The position numbers and the translations under genes were made by a program. 64,000 nucleotides of DNA from CAVXFS01 sp963761115 (lineage in GTDB: Bacteria; Pseudomonadota; Gammaproteobacteria; Burkholderiales; Gallionellaceae), in NCBI GenBank assembly GCA_963761115.1, contig CAVXFS010000004.1, forward strand, positions 620,001 through 684,000, written 5' to 3'. Below are positions 53,205-62,724 of this stretch, piece by piece. Every line of letters starts with the position of its first letter. Positions within the stretch are counted from its first letter, which is position 1. The notes below the pieces were generated by a model, which saw only the letters and a program-made list of their open reading frames with translations, had not been told where the DNA came from and searched no databases.

Positions 53205-54083
53205 TCACGTCAGCTCGGGCTGTCCGTCGGTGGACAACGCATAAGGACCATCCTGCGGCACCATCAGCACCCCCTGTGCATTGGGGATCGCCTCGATATG
53301 CATCACCGGGGCTGTCCCGCGCACGCCGCCGAAGATGGTGGCAAATGCCGAGTCGGCCGCATCGCGGCCGGTGCCGATGCGAACAAAGCCCATCGGGATC
53401 GCAACACCGGACGGGTCAAAGATATACCAGCGGTCGCCCAGGTAGACCTCGACGTAGGCATGAAAATCGGTCGGCCCGAGGATCGGATCGGCACCATAGT
53501 CGATGCCGGTCACGAAGCGGGCCGGGATGTTGACCGCACGGCACAGCGCGATCATCAGGTGGGCAAAGTCGCGGCACACGCCCACCTCTTCCACCAGCGT
53601 ATCGACTGCGGTGGTGGTGCCGGTGGAGGAATTGGCGCGGAAGGTGACACGATGCATGACCCAGTCGCGGATCGCCTGCACCCGGCTGTAACCCTGCCAC
53701 AGATGACCGAACTCCTTGACCGCCAGTTTGTGCAGGCGATCCGACTGGCAATAGCGGCTTGGGTAGATGTAGGGCAATACCCCCCCCGGCAGGCTGGCCA
53801 CCGGCACTTCGTGGATCTGCTCCGGCGCGGCTGAGTAGTGATCCAGATCCACCGTAGCGTCATAGCGCACCTGCAGCGGGCCGGCAGCGGCCTTGAGCCG
53901 CAGGAAGCGGGTGTGCGTCATGGTATCGGTATGCAGGTTGAAAGGCAGGTCCTGGCTGATGCCCAGCGATTCGCTCACCACGGATTGATGCCGGGTTTGC
54001 GCGGCATGGATGCTGAAGATGAAATCACAGCCGGGTGGGTCGATCTGGTAATTCAGCTCAATGGAGAATTTCAGTCTGAGCAT
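53205..54083 (-). CDS. Transglutaminase-like protein, first in the ATP-grasp operon
   Basis: From the ATG at 54083 the product has 292 residues. It starts MLRLKFSIELNYQIDPPG with the N-terminal domain of a family different from the other copy. The catalytic core is GVCRDFAHLMIALCRAVN (Cys), GPTDFHAYVEVYL (His) and WYIFDPSGV (Asp). No signal peptide or helix is seen. The longer in-frame start at 54182 would add an unlikely N-terminus. It is the promoter-proximal gene of the operon, 48 bases before the ATP-grasp gene. The pair of unlike transglutaminases with one ligase is the repeated arrangement in many proteobacteria. Confidence 0.88.
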   Translation of the reverse strand: MLRLKFSIELNYQIDPPGCDFIFSIHAAQTRHQSVVSESLGISQDLPFNLHTDTMTHTRFLRLKAAAGPLQVRYDATVDLDHYSAAPEQIHEVPVASLPGGVLPYIYPSRYCQSDRLHKLAVKEFGHLWQGYSRVQAIRDWVMHRVTFRANSSTGTTTAVDTLVEEVGVCRDFAHLMIALCRAVNIPARFVTGIDYGADPILGPTDFHAYVEVYLGDRWYIFDPSGVAIPMGFVRIGTGRDAADSAFATIFGGVRGTAPVMHIEAIPNAQGVLMVPQDGPYALSTDGQPELT

Positions 54084-54331
54084 GGGGATCTTTCGGTGAA
54101 CAGGGTGGCAAACTTGGTCGAACGTAGCTGGCGCGAGTGTGGCGCACTGGACAGATGGCCCATGATACGCCATATGGCGCATACTGGCACTTTGACCGGC
54201 CGTTCGCTCCCTGCGATACGCCGCCGCTGTGGGGTTTGTTACAGCATGCCTGTGCTATCCCCATATTCCGATTTTGTGCGCTTCGTCTTTGTGTTACTTT
54301 GTGTATCGAGATCAACCAGGTATCAAGAACA

Positions 54332-56044
54332 ATGATAAGTCGTCTCGGTCGTTATGAAATCATCGATGAGTTGGGGCGCGGTGCCATGGGCATCGTCTAC
54401 AAGGCCAAGGACCCGCTGATCGACCGGCTGGTCGCGGTCAAGACCATCGACCTGAAGATGCTGCCCGAGACTGAAAAGGCGGCATATGGAGCGCGCTTCT
54501 ACCAGGAAGCCAAGGCCGCCGGCCACCTGAACCACCCGAACATCGTCACCATCCACGACCTCGGTGAAAGCAGCGACGTGGCCTATATTGCCATGGAGCT
54601 GATGGAGGGCAGGGAACTGCAGGAGATCCTGAATGGCGTAAAGCGCATGTCGGTCGAAGACGCGCTGTACATCGCATCCCAGGTCGCCACCGGGCTGCAT
54701 TATGCGCACAAGCACGGCATCGTTCATCGCGACATCAAGCCTTCGAACATCATGGTATTGGGCGACAACCTCGTCAAGATCGCCGACTTCGGCATCGCCA
54801 CCATGCCGTCATCGTTGAAACTCACACAGGACGGCATGATCGTCGGGTCGCCGCTGTACATGTCGCCCGAACAGGTCCTCAGCAAACCCATCGATGCCCG
54901 CTCGGATATCTTTTCGCTGGGCGTGACCCTGTACCAGATGCTCACCTGGCAGCTTCCATTCACTGCGGACAATGCCAATTCGCTGATGTACAAGATCGTG
55001 AACGAATATCCACCGGCTCCCAGTTCCTTGAATCAGGAGGTGCCGGAAGTCCTCGACCAGATCGTTGCCAAATGCCTGGCAAAGGATCCGGCCGAGCGCT
55101 ACCAGGACGCAAAGGAATTGGCCGCGGAACTGGATTCGTGCCGCGATAATTTATTGCGCGCCAAGGCGGGTCTGGATCATTCCCTGATGACAGGAAGGCA
55201 GCTGGATTACTTCAAGCGCCTGGTGATCCCGGGAGCCGTGTCGCAGTCTTTCGTGGCGATCGGCAGCTATCTGTTAATTGCGCTGATCTTTTCAATTGAC
55301 CTGGTTACCGGCGCCACCATCCAGATGCACATGCTGTACATATTCCCGCTGATCATGGTCAGCTTTCATTGCGAACGAAAAATACTGGTATACATATCAG
55401 TTATATTGGCGCTATTCCTGCAGAGCGTAACGCTCGTCATGTTCGATGCTTCCCTGCCAACATTATCCAGGCTGTTTATCGCGACTCTGTTGCTGCCGTC
55501 AAATATCATGATCTCTTATGTTTCCCGCATCGCCCGCACCAACTTTCTGGAAGTCGGCAACCTCACTACCTTCGACAGGTTGACCGGGTTGCGCAACCGG
55601 TTGAGCTTCGAGAAGATCACCGACCTGGAAATCCAGCGCCAACAGCACAGCGGCGGCGTTTTTTCATTTGTGTTCATCGATCTCAACAACTTCAAGGAAT
55701 TGAATGAAGCAAGGGGGTTCCTGGTCGGGGATGAAGTGTTGAAGCGTGTCGCAAGCGTGATACGGGAAGAAGTGCGGCAATCCGATACGGCTTCCCGGCT
55801 GGGTGGGGACGAGTTCGCCATCCTGATGCCGAATACCGGGACAGCTGTTTGCGAGACGTTGTGCAGGCAGCTATCCGGTGCTATCGAGGCCAGCATGAAA
55901 GAGGCTGCGTTTGCGGTGTCCACCAGCATTGGATACGCGACCTTCGAACAGCCGCCGGTATCGATATCCGAAGTATTCCACAAGGCTGAAAAAGCCATGC
56001 TGGCAGCCCAGGGAAGCGGGATCGACTTTGCCGTCAATGGTTAA
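54332..56044 (+). CDS. Ser/Thr protein kinase - four-helix membrane - GGDEF fusion
   Basis: The 570-residue protein joins a eukaryotic-type Ser/Thr kinase, four membrane helices and a diguanylate cyclase. Kinase motifs are complete: LGRGAMGIVYKA (14-25), Lys37 in VAVKTI, HRDIKPSN (132-139) and DFG (152-154). The membrane part is about 292-395 (AIGSYLLIALIFSIDL to IATLLLPSNIMISYV). The GGDEF domain has RLGGDEFAILM with the RxxD site RQSD nine residues earlier, so it looks active and feedback-controlled. ATG at 54332 is chosen because the kinase domain begins right after; the upstream in-frame part is non-coding. No phosphatase gene is adjacent. It may link protein phosphorylation with c-di-GMP synthesis. 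Confidence 0.88.
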   Translation: MISRLGRYEIIDELGRGAMGIVYKAKDPLIDRLVAVKTIDLKMLPETEKAAYGARFYQEAKAAGHLNHPNIVTIHDLGESSDVAYIAMELMEGRELQEILNGVKRMSVEDALYIASQVATGLHYAHKHGIVHRDIKPSNIMVLGDNLVKIADFGIATMPSSLKLTQDGMIVGSPLYMSPEQVLSKPIDARSDIFSLGVTLYQMLTWQLPFTADNANSLMYKIVNEYPPAPSSLNQEVPEVLDQIVAKCLAKDPAERYQDAKELAAELDSCRDNLLRAKAGLDHSLMTGRQLDYFKRLVIPGAVSQSFVAIGSYLLIALIFSIDLVTGATIQMHMLYIFPLIMVSFHCERKILVYISVILALFLQSVTLVMFDASLPTLSRLFIATLLLPSNIMISYVSRIARTNFLEVGNLTTFDRLTGLRNRLSFEKITDLEIQRQQHSGGVFSFVFIDLNNFKELNEARGFLVGDEVLKRVASVIREEVRQSDTASRLGGDEFAILMPNTGTAVCETLCRQLSGAIEASMKEAAFAVSTSIGYATFEQPPVSISEVFHKAEKAMLAAQGSGIDFAVNG

Positions 56045-56077
56045 TCCAGGTCATTCGTGCTGGCGCGAATAATTTGG

Positions 56078-56100
56078 CCGGGTTGCCCGGTATGCTTTTT
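56078..56100 (+). terminator. Short hairpin with T-run after the kinase-GGDEF gene
   Basis: CCGGG (56078-56082), loop TTG and CCCGG (56086-56090) precede TATGCTTTTT. It lies 33 bases after the stop and before a convergent gene. The stem is only five pairs. Confidence 0.45.
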
Positions 56101-56172
56101 GAAACCTTGATGCGATGAGCAATATCAGGTTATGCAGCAGTACTCGCTGGATCAGGGGAAAGATAACTTCCG

Positions 56173-56967
56173 TCAACTGATCCGATCATATCCAAGCAGC
56201 TCGATTGCCTGATGATAATCGGCATTGGCGATGAATCTCTCTTTAAGCTCAGGCTCGACTGGGTGCATCGGAACCGGCTTGATTTCGTTTCCTCGTCGGG
56301 TCCCCGGGAGATCTCCGGAAATCGTGTTGTAGTTGAACCAATTGTTGATGAAGCTGGAATCAAAGTCGAGTCGCAGGTGGTCGCATAATTCCAGCATCGT
56401 TTTCTCGGGTTCCCGAACGAAGTCTTCATAACGGATAAAACCGGTTTCCACGCATAGCTCGGCGTATTTCCGGTAACCGAGCAGGAACTGGTCGAGATCA
56501 AACTTCTCCAGCTTGAGAGCATTCTGCATCATGGGCAAACGGATCAGGCTATGCCATTGGGTAACGGGGTCGCGTGAGATCGATATGCGGATGATGTTGA
56601 AGTGGTCGGCCAGTTCCGTAAAAAGCATCGGACTATAGCCGGGCGTTCTGAACGGGAATCCGGTGTAATCGAGATGCGCCCAGTCACGCAGCACCAATGA
56701 CTTCCCGCAGCTGCTGGCGCGTTGTTCGATTACGGCAATAGCATCACCATACTTGAGCCGTGGCCGTTGCTGAAGCTCGACAATGTCCTGTTGCGTTATC
56801 AAGCCAAACCAGTCTCGAGCCTGCGATAGCGGGTTATATTTGTCCGCTGTAAGGGGATGCAGTTCGCTGAGCAGCATGACATTTTGCATGCAGCCAAGAC
56901 ACCTGGAGATGACCGTGCTCCCGGAACGGGCCATGTTGTGGATCATTCTTAAATCAGGTTTGTCCAT
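56173..56967 (-). CDS. Sulfotransferase family protein
   Basis: The 264-residue protein has the PAPS-binding motifs of sulfotransferases: the 5'-phosphosulfate loop IHNMARSGSTVISRCL (9-24) and the 3'-phosphate motif IIRISISRDPVTQWHSLIRL. It has no membrane helix or signal peptide, so it works in the cytoplasm with PAPS as donor. The acceptor is not known; its minus-strand neighbours are GT-C glycosyltransferases, so a sugar of a lipid-linked glycan is a reasonable guess. The ATG at 56967 starts MDKPDLRMIHNMARSG. Confidence 0.78.
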   Translation of the reverse strand: MDKPDLRMIHNMARSGSTVISRCLGCMQNVMLLSELHPLTADKYNPLSQARDWFGLITQQDIVELQQRPRLKYGDAIAVIEQRASSCGKSLVLRDWAHLDYTGFPFRTPGYSPMLFTELADHFNIIRISISRDPVTQWHSLIRLPMMQNALKLEKFDLDQFLLGYRKYAELCVETGFIRYEDFVREPEKTMLELCDHLRLDFDSSFINNWFNYNTISGDLPGTRRGNEIKPVPMHPVEPELKERFIANADYHQAIELLGYDRIS

Positions 56968-57032
56968 CTTCCGGATATTCAGTTAGTTTATTGGTCATGT
57001 CACTGGTGCAGGATCACTCACGGACACATGGC

Positions 57033-58700
57033 TCAAGGACAATTTTTAAGCAAACTATCGAGTTGTGAAGCATCGGGTTGTTCAAGTCGCGTATCGGCAG
57101 CTCGTGCCAGATACCTGGCATCACCACACCGGCCATTCACTATCAGATATTCAACGGCAGGCATCAGCAATTCTCCTTTGCTTCCTGTTTTCAGGTCAAG
57201 GAAGCTCAGCAGTGTTCGATTTACTTGCACGGCATCGCCCCTGCTGCGCCAATAATCGGCATCGCGCAGTTTGGCGAAAAAATACCAATTCAGGGACGGC
57301 GCGGTGTTTTGCAGATGCACCATCAACGTATGAGTATTCCTCCAGTTGGATAAAGTGGAAACCAACCCGAATGAATAGATAACTAAAAACGCGAAAGTAA
57401 TGCTGGCAAGACTTGCACTCAACGCGTTGATGGAAACGATGGGTAGCAGTCGCCTGACGGCAAATTGGCCGCATGAACGCAAAGCGAATGAAATAACGAT
57501 CGCCGCAACGATAGCCAGCCCATAGGTGTACCGATCGGAAAGATGATATCGCGGCATGAACAATCCTGCCGCAGGAATACAGAATGATATGTGGCAGATC
57601 AGGGCGAGCATCAATCCTTTATTTCCTTTGCGCCACCGGCGTATGCCGGCAACTGCGATCGCCAGGAGGAATAGCAGGCTCGCCAACAATGTCAGCGAGA
57701 GCAAGCCGTCAGACTCATAGCCGTTGTAGACATTTGCCACATGCAGCGGGAGCCATGTGTGAAACAATGAAAAGTCGCCGGTAAATCCAATCAGCTTCAC
57801 CAGTGATACTGATACGCTGTTGAATGAATCCATCGTCAATTGAAACGGCCGGTTGGGATCGGATGAACGCACTGCCATCCCGACAAGTATCGCAAGCAGC
57901 CCTGCCGAAATGAAAACGGCATGACGCTTGACGAAAGCAATCGCTGGAAAGCGCGCCTTCTTGGCGGCCGAAATCTGGTCGATATTCAGGTAATCCAGCA
58001 CGATAAAGACAATGAATAGCGCCACCGATTGTGGATGGGAGAGAACGGAAAGACCATAGAGAACCAGGCTGGCGAAAAGGCCGGCGCTAAAACCAGTGGA
58101 TTTGCGTGCGCTGATAAAGGCGTGAACGGCAAGCAGGGCGAGCGTGGTGGATAATGCATACGGGATAGCTGCCACCCAGGCGACCACCTCGGCCCGCAAT
58201 GGATTCATTCCCCATAATCCGGCCGCTGCAGCAGCGGCAAATGGCTCCAGGAATGGGGCTGACGATTCCGGGCCTTGCGCCGAAAGCAACTTGAACAGGC
58301 GCAAGACAAGCAGATAAACAAGCGCCATGTTGATCAGGTGGAGAATAACGCCGGCGGCATGGAATGGCAGCGGCATTATGCCGAATACATCTGCCAGTCC
58401 CCCAAAAAGTAGCAAGCTGACGGGTGTGAACAGTCTTGTGGGGGTGGTATTGGTCAACCATGCAAGGATCGAGCCGGGCGATGTGCCGCGAGACTGGATC
58501 TCATGAATGATCCGGTTGTCATCCCACAACAGGAATTCATAATGAATCACGCCAATACTGGCCGCTGCAGCTATGATCAGCAGGCCAATCAGCGATGCCA
58601 GGACATAGCGATTGCTTGCCCTTATATTGAAGGGGAGGTGCGCTGCTGCAATGTCAGCATCATTTTGCTGCGAATGCTTATGTGCTAAATGTGTCTTCAT
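57033..58700 (-). CDS. GT-C-type membrane glycosyltransferase (O-mannosyltransferase-like)
   Basis: The 555-residue protein has about 11-12 helices. HYEFLLWDDNRIIHEI near the end of the first helix gives the acidic catalytic-type motif of GT-C enzymes, and YHLSDRYTYGLAIV near the C-terminal helices resembles the DRYTY element of the TMTC/PMT-like branch. The C-terminal 100 residues are soluble and end in a helical repeat-like part (LDLKTGSKGELLMPAVEYL; RYLARAADTRLEQ), such as one TPR pair. The donor is probably a lipid-phosphate sugar and the acceptor a periplasmic protein or glycan. It is encoded next to a sulfotransferase on the same strand. Confidence 0.7.
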   Translation of the reverse strand: MKTHLAHKHSQQNDADIAAAHLPFNIRASNRYVLASLIGLLIIAAAASIGVIHYEFLLWDDNRIIHEIQSRGTSPGSILAWLTNTTPTRLFTPVSLLLFGGLADVFGIMPLPFHAAGVILHLINMALVYLLVLRLFKLLSAQGPESSAPFLEPFAAAAAAGLWGMNPLRAEVVAWVAAIPYALSTTLALLAVHAFISARKSTGFSAGLFASLVLYGLSVLSHPQSVALFIVFIVLDYLNIDQISAAKKARFPAIAFVKRHAVFISAGLLAILVGMAVRSSDPNRPFQLTMDSFNSVSVSLVKLIGFTGDFSLFHTWLPLHVANVYNGYESDGLLSLTLLASLLFLLAIAVAGIRRWRKGNKGLMLALICHISFCIPAAGLFMPRYHLSDRYTYGLAIVAAIVISFALRSCGQFAVRRLLPIVSINALSASLASITFAFLVIYSFGLVSTLSNWRNTHTLMVHLQNTAPSLNWYFFAKLRDADYWRSRGDAVQVNRTLLSFLDLKTGSKGELLMPAVEYLIVNGRCGDARYLARAADTRLEQPDASQLDSLLKNCP

Positions 58701-59110
58701 TACAAATATCCTCGGCTGACTTCAACGGGAGCTACGGTGCGCGCAAATCGGCAGGGTATGATGCGCGTGGTAACTTGCCATTACAGTAGTTGAAACAGGC
58801 TGCATGATATGTCCGCCAGGCAGGGCAGGCAAAGCGGACAATTCATGTGTTATAAAACCGGACTGGTCTATTTGCTCTCAACAAGGCGGTATTTCGGATT
58901 TGCGGCGTAGATCGCAAGGGCACGCTGTGTTGCGCAAGTAGTTGAAGCATGAAGAGATGGCGAAGTTCGTTGCAAACACGAAACTGTGCTTGATTGGAAT
59001 GGAGCCTTCGGCAGTGCTTGTTGAAGGGACTTGCCCAAGAATTTTGTTTTTCCAGTACCACACCGAGTCATCATGAGGAATCCTGGCGGATCAATTCCCC
59101 ACTCAATGAA
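58701..59110. other. 410-base divergent region without a named gene
   Basis: This separates two divergent glycosyltransferase genes. Short frames on the minus strand (58843-59074) overlap in three phases and give Cys/Arg-rich sequences without ribosome sites; I cannot tell whether they are remnants of a coding gene. No terminator or repeat is clear. Promoters for both genes should be here, but no strong -35/-10 pair stands out. Confidence 0.4.
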
Positions 59111-60562
59111 ATGAAAACTTCTCTAACTCAACCAAATAATATGGAGACAAAGAGCGATGTCCTTAAATTCACCACGATTCCGCTATTTGTGTTGTTCTTT
59201 GTTGGCTCCTTGCTTTATTCCGGATTTACTGCAGACGACGCATATATAACCGCCAGATACGGCAGAAATCTGGTGCAAGGGAACGGTTTGGTTTTCAACG
59301 TTGGCGAACAGGTTTCGGCCCTTACTTCACCTTTTCACGCCGTAGTACTGGCCGGCTTTCACTCCATAACGAACCATGCGATTGCAGCGTATACGATTGT
59401 TGCCGCATTACTTGTCGCCTTCGCCCTGTTCTCGGCCAGTCGATTTTTCAGGGAAACTTATAACCGGGCAGGATTTCTCGCAGTTACTGTAATCTCTCCG
59501 TTTGTAATTATGTGGACGCAAGGTGGACTGGAAACGCCGCTGCTCCTGGTGTGCATAACTCTCATTGCGTGGTTGACTATCGAGGAAAGGAACCTCAGCG
59601 CTGTCATGTGTTTTGCGGCGCTGGCTGTCACAATCCGATACGATGCCGTGCTGTTTGTTTTTCCTGTCGTCGCATACCTTGCCTGGGCGCGCAAAATCCC
59701 ACCCGCAAGTTTCCTGTTTCTCATCATTCCTGTTTCCTGGCTCATATTTGCCCAACATTATTACGGCGACATTATGCCAACGTCTTTCTATCTCAAGACG
59801 CCAAGTGCAAATCCAGTCGAGCTACTGCGCGGACTGGAATACGAATTGAATTTCGTCGTATTTTCCGGATTGCTTGTTCCTCTTGTCTTGTTTAGAAGAG
59901 GGAAAATTTCTCCCGCAGAAATCGCCGTAACGTGCGGGATCGCGCTGACTTTCGTTTATGGGCTTACCGCAGGCGTCAAGCACATGATGTTCGGCTACAG
60001 GCTATTTGTTCCATTTCTGCCAGCTGCAGCGATGCTTTTACTCAACCATGCGAGGCTTAGAATGCCTCACATCATTACTATTGGAATATTACAGGCGGCG
60101 CTGTTCTTTACCATTTTCTATTGGACTCTCAATCCGAGCATTGGGCGATTTGAATACCAAAGGGAAAGCCTTTTCAATTATGCGAATTCATTCCTGCCTG
60201 CGCTTGATGCCAACAGGATTGCCATTGAAAAGCACTGGCAATCCACAGGTATTCCAAGACCTCTTCGAATCAGAACTTACGCCGCAGGAAGAACTATTTA
60301 TTTCATGCGCGACGCCTATGTATTCGAGTCACTTGTGTCATACAGGAAAAATTGCATAGTCGACGAAACAAAGGCTGCTGATTACATAATGGTTCTTTCC
60401 CCTCGATTCGGATCGGTTAAAAAACAACTTGGGGACTTTTCTGGAGAATTAATTGACCGACAGGATATTTCTTTTGATGGGAGCCGGGAGAGTTTTCAGG
60501 TGTGGTTCAATAATAAGCCCGGCGACCAGCAGCTTTCGGCCAAGGTTAATGAAGCCTGCTAG
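59111..60562 (+). CDS. GT-C-type membrane glycosyltransferase (AftB-like)
   Basis: From the ATG at 59111 the product has 483 residues and about ten helices. The segment TADDAYITARYGRNLVQGNG followed by FNVGEQVSALTSPFHAVVLAG is the hallmark of the arabinofuranosyltransferase AftB-like branch of GT-C enzymes, with the DD motif in the first outer loop. A short soluble C-terminus (SFDGSRESFQVWFNN) follows the last helix. AftB-like enzymes transfer a sugar from decaprenyl-phosphate in actinobacteria; in proteobacteria the sugar is unknown. The start is uncertain because no ribosome site is close; METKSD at 59141 is possible. The neighbour at 60611 is of the same branch. Confidence 0.7.
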   Translation: MKTSLTQPNNMETKSDVLKFTTIPLFVLFFVGSLLYSGFTADDAYITARYGRNLVQGNGLVFNVGEQVSALTSPFHAVVLAGFHSITNHAIAAYTIVAALLVAFALFSASRFFRETYNRAGFLAVTVISPFVIMWTQGGLETPLLLVCITLIAWLTIEERNLSAVMCFAALAVTIRYDAVLFVFPVVAYLAWARKIPPASFLFLIIPVSWLIFAQHYYGDIMPTSFYLKTPSANPVELLRGLEYELNFVVFSGLLVPLVLFRRGKISPAEIAVTCGIALTFVYGLTAGVKHMMFGYRLFVPFLPAAAMLLLNHARLRMPHIITIGILQAALFFTIFYWTLNPSIGRFEYQRESLFNYANSFLPALDANRIAIEKHWQSTGIPRPLRIRTYAAGRTIYFMRDAYVFESLVSYRKNCIVDETKAADYIMVLSPRFGSVKKQLGDFSGELIDRQDISFDGSRESFQVWFNNKPGDQQLSAKVNEAC

Positions 60563-60610
60563 ATTGACGTGAGGTACTGAATCACGTTGCTAGGTGCGCA
60601 GCAGGTCACC

Positions 60611-62662
60611 TCACTGATGAACTGGAGTACCGTGCTGAATAAGCCATTGGTCCGCCAATTTTTCCGCATCCTGGATTTGTGCGGGCGTCATCCTGGCTGC
60701 CGCGATCTTGCCATCATTTATTGCTTGATCGTATGTTGAATTTGAGGTCTTCACCGCAAGGTCAAGCCACTTCAGCGCCTGTACCCAGTCCTGCTTTACG
60801 CCCAAACCGAGCCCATACAACATACCAAGATTGTGCTGAGAAATCGAATTTCCCTGCTCGGCAGCCTTGCCATACCAGAAAGCGGCCTGGCCGTAATCCG
60901 TAGGCACGCCCTGTCCGTTGTCGTACATGAAGCCGACGTATTGTTGCGCCATTGGGTCGCCATTTTCCGCCAGCCGCATCAACTCAGCCATTGCGATCTT
61001 GTAGTCGCCTTTGTTGTATGCGTCCATCGGCGAGACTTTGGTATCAGGGGCTCGCTCGGTGTAGCGTTGGATCAAGTTGTCATATTTCCCTGTATTCATG
61101 TTCCATATGGTTTTCAGCCTGCCGGTTCTGAACAATGGCCCGCGCGTAATGATCCTCACGGCATCATAATATTGCCGCAGATCTGCATCCCGGATCAGGT
61201 TGCGGCCATTTTCCAGGGATTGGATATAACCATCAGGAATATTCCTGTAGAAGTGGCCGGGTCTCCAGCCGTTGACATTTTCCGGCTGCACTGCCGGCAA
61301 CCTGGATAAAAGCGGGTCGGCGAGGCCGAGGTTGTCGATGATGTATATCGCCGGGCCAGCAGCAAACCCGAAATATCCGATCGCCGCCTTGCCGAACGGC
61401 CCGCCAACGACAACCCTAAGTGGCTGTTCCCTGACGCGCTCTCCCTCATGGTAATAAAGATGGTCAGGCATCGCTTTGCCCGGTTTCCAATTGATCAGTG
61501 CGGCACCCTCGTTGGCGACGATCCATTTGGTGTCTATCCAGTTGCGCTGGTTGTACGGTTTGTAGAATGAGGTACCGAATTTCAATGCCGACATCGGGCT
61601 ATAGGCGATGTAAGAAACCAATAACATGCCGATGGCCAGGCCGGCGCGGAGACTGGAAGCCAGGCTTACATAAACGGCTATTGCGATAAAGAATGGGACG
61701 GCGAAGAATCGGCCGCCCATATGGGTTGCCGATGCTGCCGACAAAACGACAAAGACTGCGTAAAACATTATGCCGGCCAGCAGCGTTAGCGCAAGCGGGT
61801 TTTTATGCTTTATTGCAAGCCATATACTGCCAGCAAAGATCAGGTAGCTCGGGAAATCCCATGCAAAGCTGTATGCCAGGTAATCCAGGCCGGATTGGAC
61901 TTTCCAGGCGAGTGGAAATCCGGTTGAGAAATCCTTTGCATAAGCCGTATTGGGAAAGGGAGTCCCGTAATAGGCGATGGAAAACAGGATCCAGAGGATA
62001 GCCGGGCTCGAGGCGAGCAGGATGTTGCGTACCAGGGATAGCCTGGGAGCGTGTCGATAGATCCATATCAGGTAGGCCAGTGCCGGCAAATACAGCAGGA
62101 TGGTATCGAAGCGGTTGACGAAAGCCAGGGACGCCAGGAAAAACATCAGCGAGAAATCCCTTTGCGGGAATCTGTCTCCGTCCCGTTGCAGGGACATGAG
62201 CATGACCAGAAACAGGGCGGCGATCAGGTAGGAAAGGCAATTTTCCAGTCCCGATGAGGCGTAATCGACAAACGCTTTCGAGGACAACAGCGCAAAGAGG
62301 AGAAGCGGTACTTTCCACAGGGATAACCGAAATCCGCTGGTGGTGTATCGAGCAACTATCCATACTGCTGCAAGCGTGAGCAACAGCGACAATATGATTA
62401 CCGTGAAGAACAACTCGGAGGTGAAGAAATAAAACAATGAAACGACAAACATCCATAATGGATGGGTATAAACCTGAACGCGTTCACCCGGATTCCAGAT
62501 CAGCCCCCGCCCGTTGACAAAATTATCCACGGTTCGAAACGTAATATAGGCGTCATCGACCATCCAGGCGTTCAGCAAAAGCACTGCTGCAAAGAACAGC
62601 AACAGCGCTATCCCGAATGCCACGCGCAGATGATTATTGTTTGGCGACTTGATCTTTGGCAT
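60611..62662 (-). CDS. GT-C membrane glycosyltransferase with C-terminal Sel1 repeats
   Basis: The 683-residue protein has about ten helices in its first 380 residues. WMVDDAYITFRTVDNFVNG followed by IWNPGERVQVYTHPLWMF is the AftB-like GT-C signature. A soluble periplasmic region follows (GGRFFAVPF; IIDNLGLADPLLSRLP). From about 565 to the end, two to three Sel1-type repeats are visible (AMAELMRLAENGDPMAQQYV, AAFWYGKAAEQGNSISQHNLG, ALKWLDLAVKTSNSTYDQAI). Sel1 repeats usually bind proteins, so this enzyme may dock a partner. It converges with the other GT-C gene and precedes the tRNA gene. Confidence 0.8.
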   Translation of the reverse strand: MPKIKSPNNNHLRVAFGIALLLFFAAVLLLNAWMVDDAYITFRTVDNFVNGRGLIWNPGERVQVYTHPLWMFVVSLFYFFTSELFFTVIILSLLLTLAAVWIVARYTTSGFRLSLWKVPLLLFALLSSKAFVDYASSGLENCLSYLIAALFLVMLMSLQRDGDRFPQRDFSLMFFLASLAFVNRFDTILLYLPALAYLIWIYRHAPRLSLVRNILLASSPAILWILFSIAYYGTPFPNTAYAKDFSTGFPLAWKVQSGLDYLAYSFAWDFPSYLIFAGSIWLAIKHKNPLALTLLAGIMFYAVFVVLSAASATHMGGRFFAVPFFIAIAVYVSLASSLRAGLAIGMLLVSYIAYSPMSALKFGTSFYKPYNQRNWIDTKWIVANEGAALINWKPGKAMPDHLYYHEGERVREQPLRVVVGGPFGKAAIGYFGFAAGPAIYIIDNLGLADPLLSRLPAVQPENVNGWRPGHFYRNIPDGYIQSLENGRNLIRDADLRQYYDAVRIITRGPLFRTGRLKTIWNMNTGKYDNLIQRYTERAPDTKVSPMDAYNKGDYKIAMAELMRLAENGDPMAQQYVGFMYDNGQGVPTDYGQAAFWYGKAAEQGNSISQHNLGMLYGLGLGVKQDWVQALKWLDLAVKTSNSTYDQAINDGKIAAARMTPAQIQDAEKLADQWLIQHGTPVHQ

Positions 62663-62724
62663 ATGGCCTTCGGTTTGGGTGCCGGCACAACATTTATAAA
62701 GTCACCAACAAACCTTATGCAAGC

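Noticed and set aside
58843..59074. Three overlapping short minus-strand ORFs in the divergent region, Cys/Arg-rich
   Set aside because: They lie in all three phases of the same bases and lack ribosome sites. I cannot match any to a transposase or other known protein.
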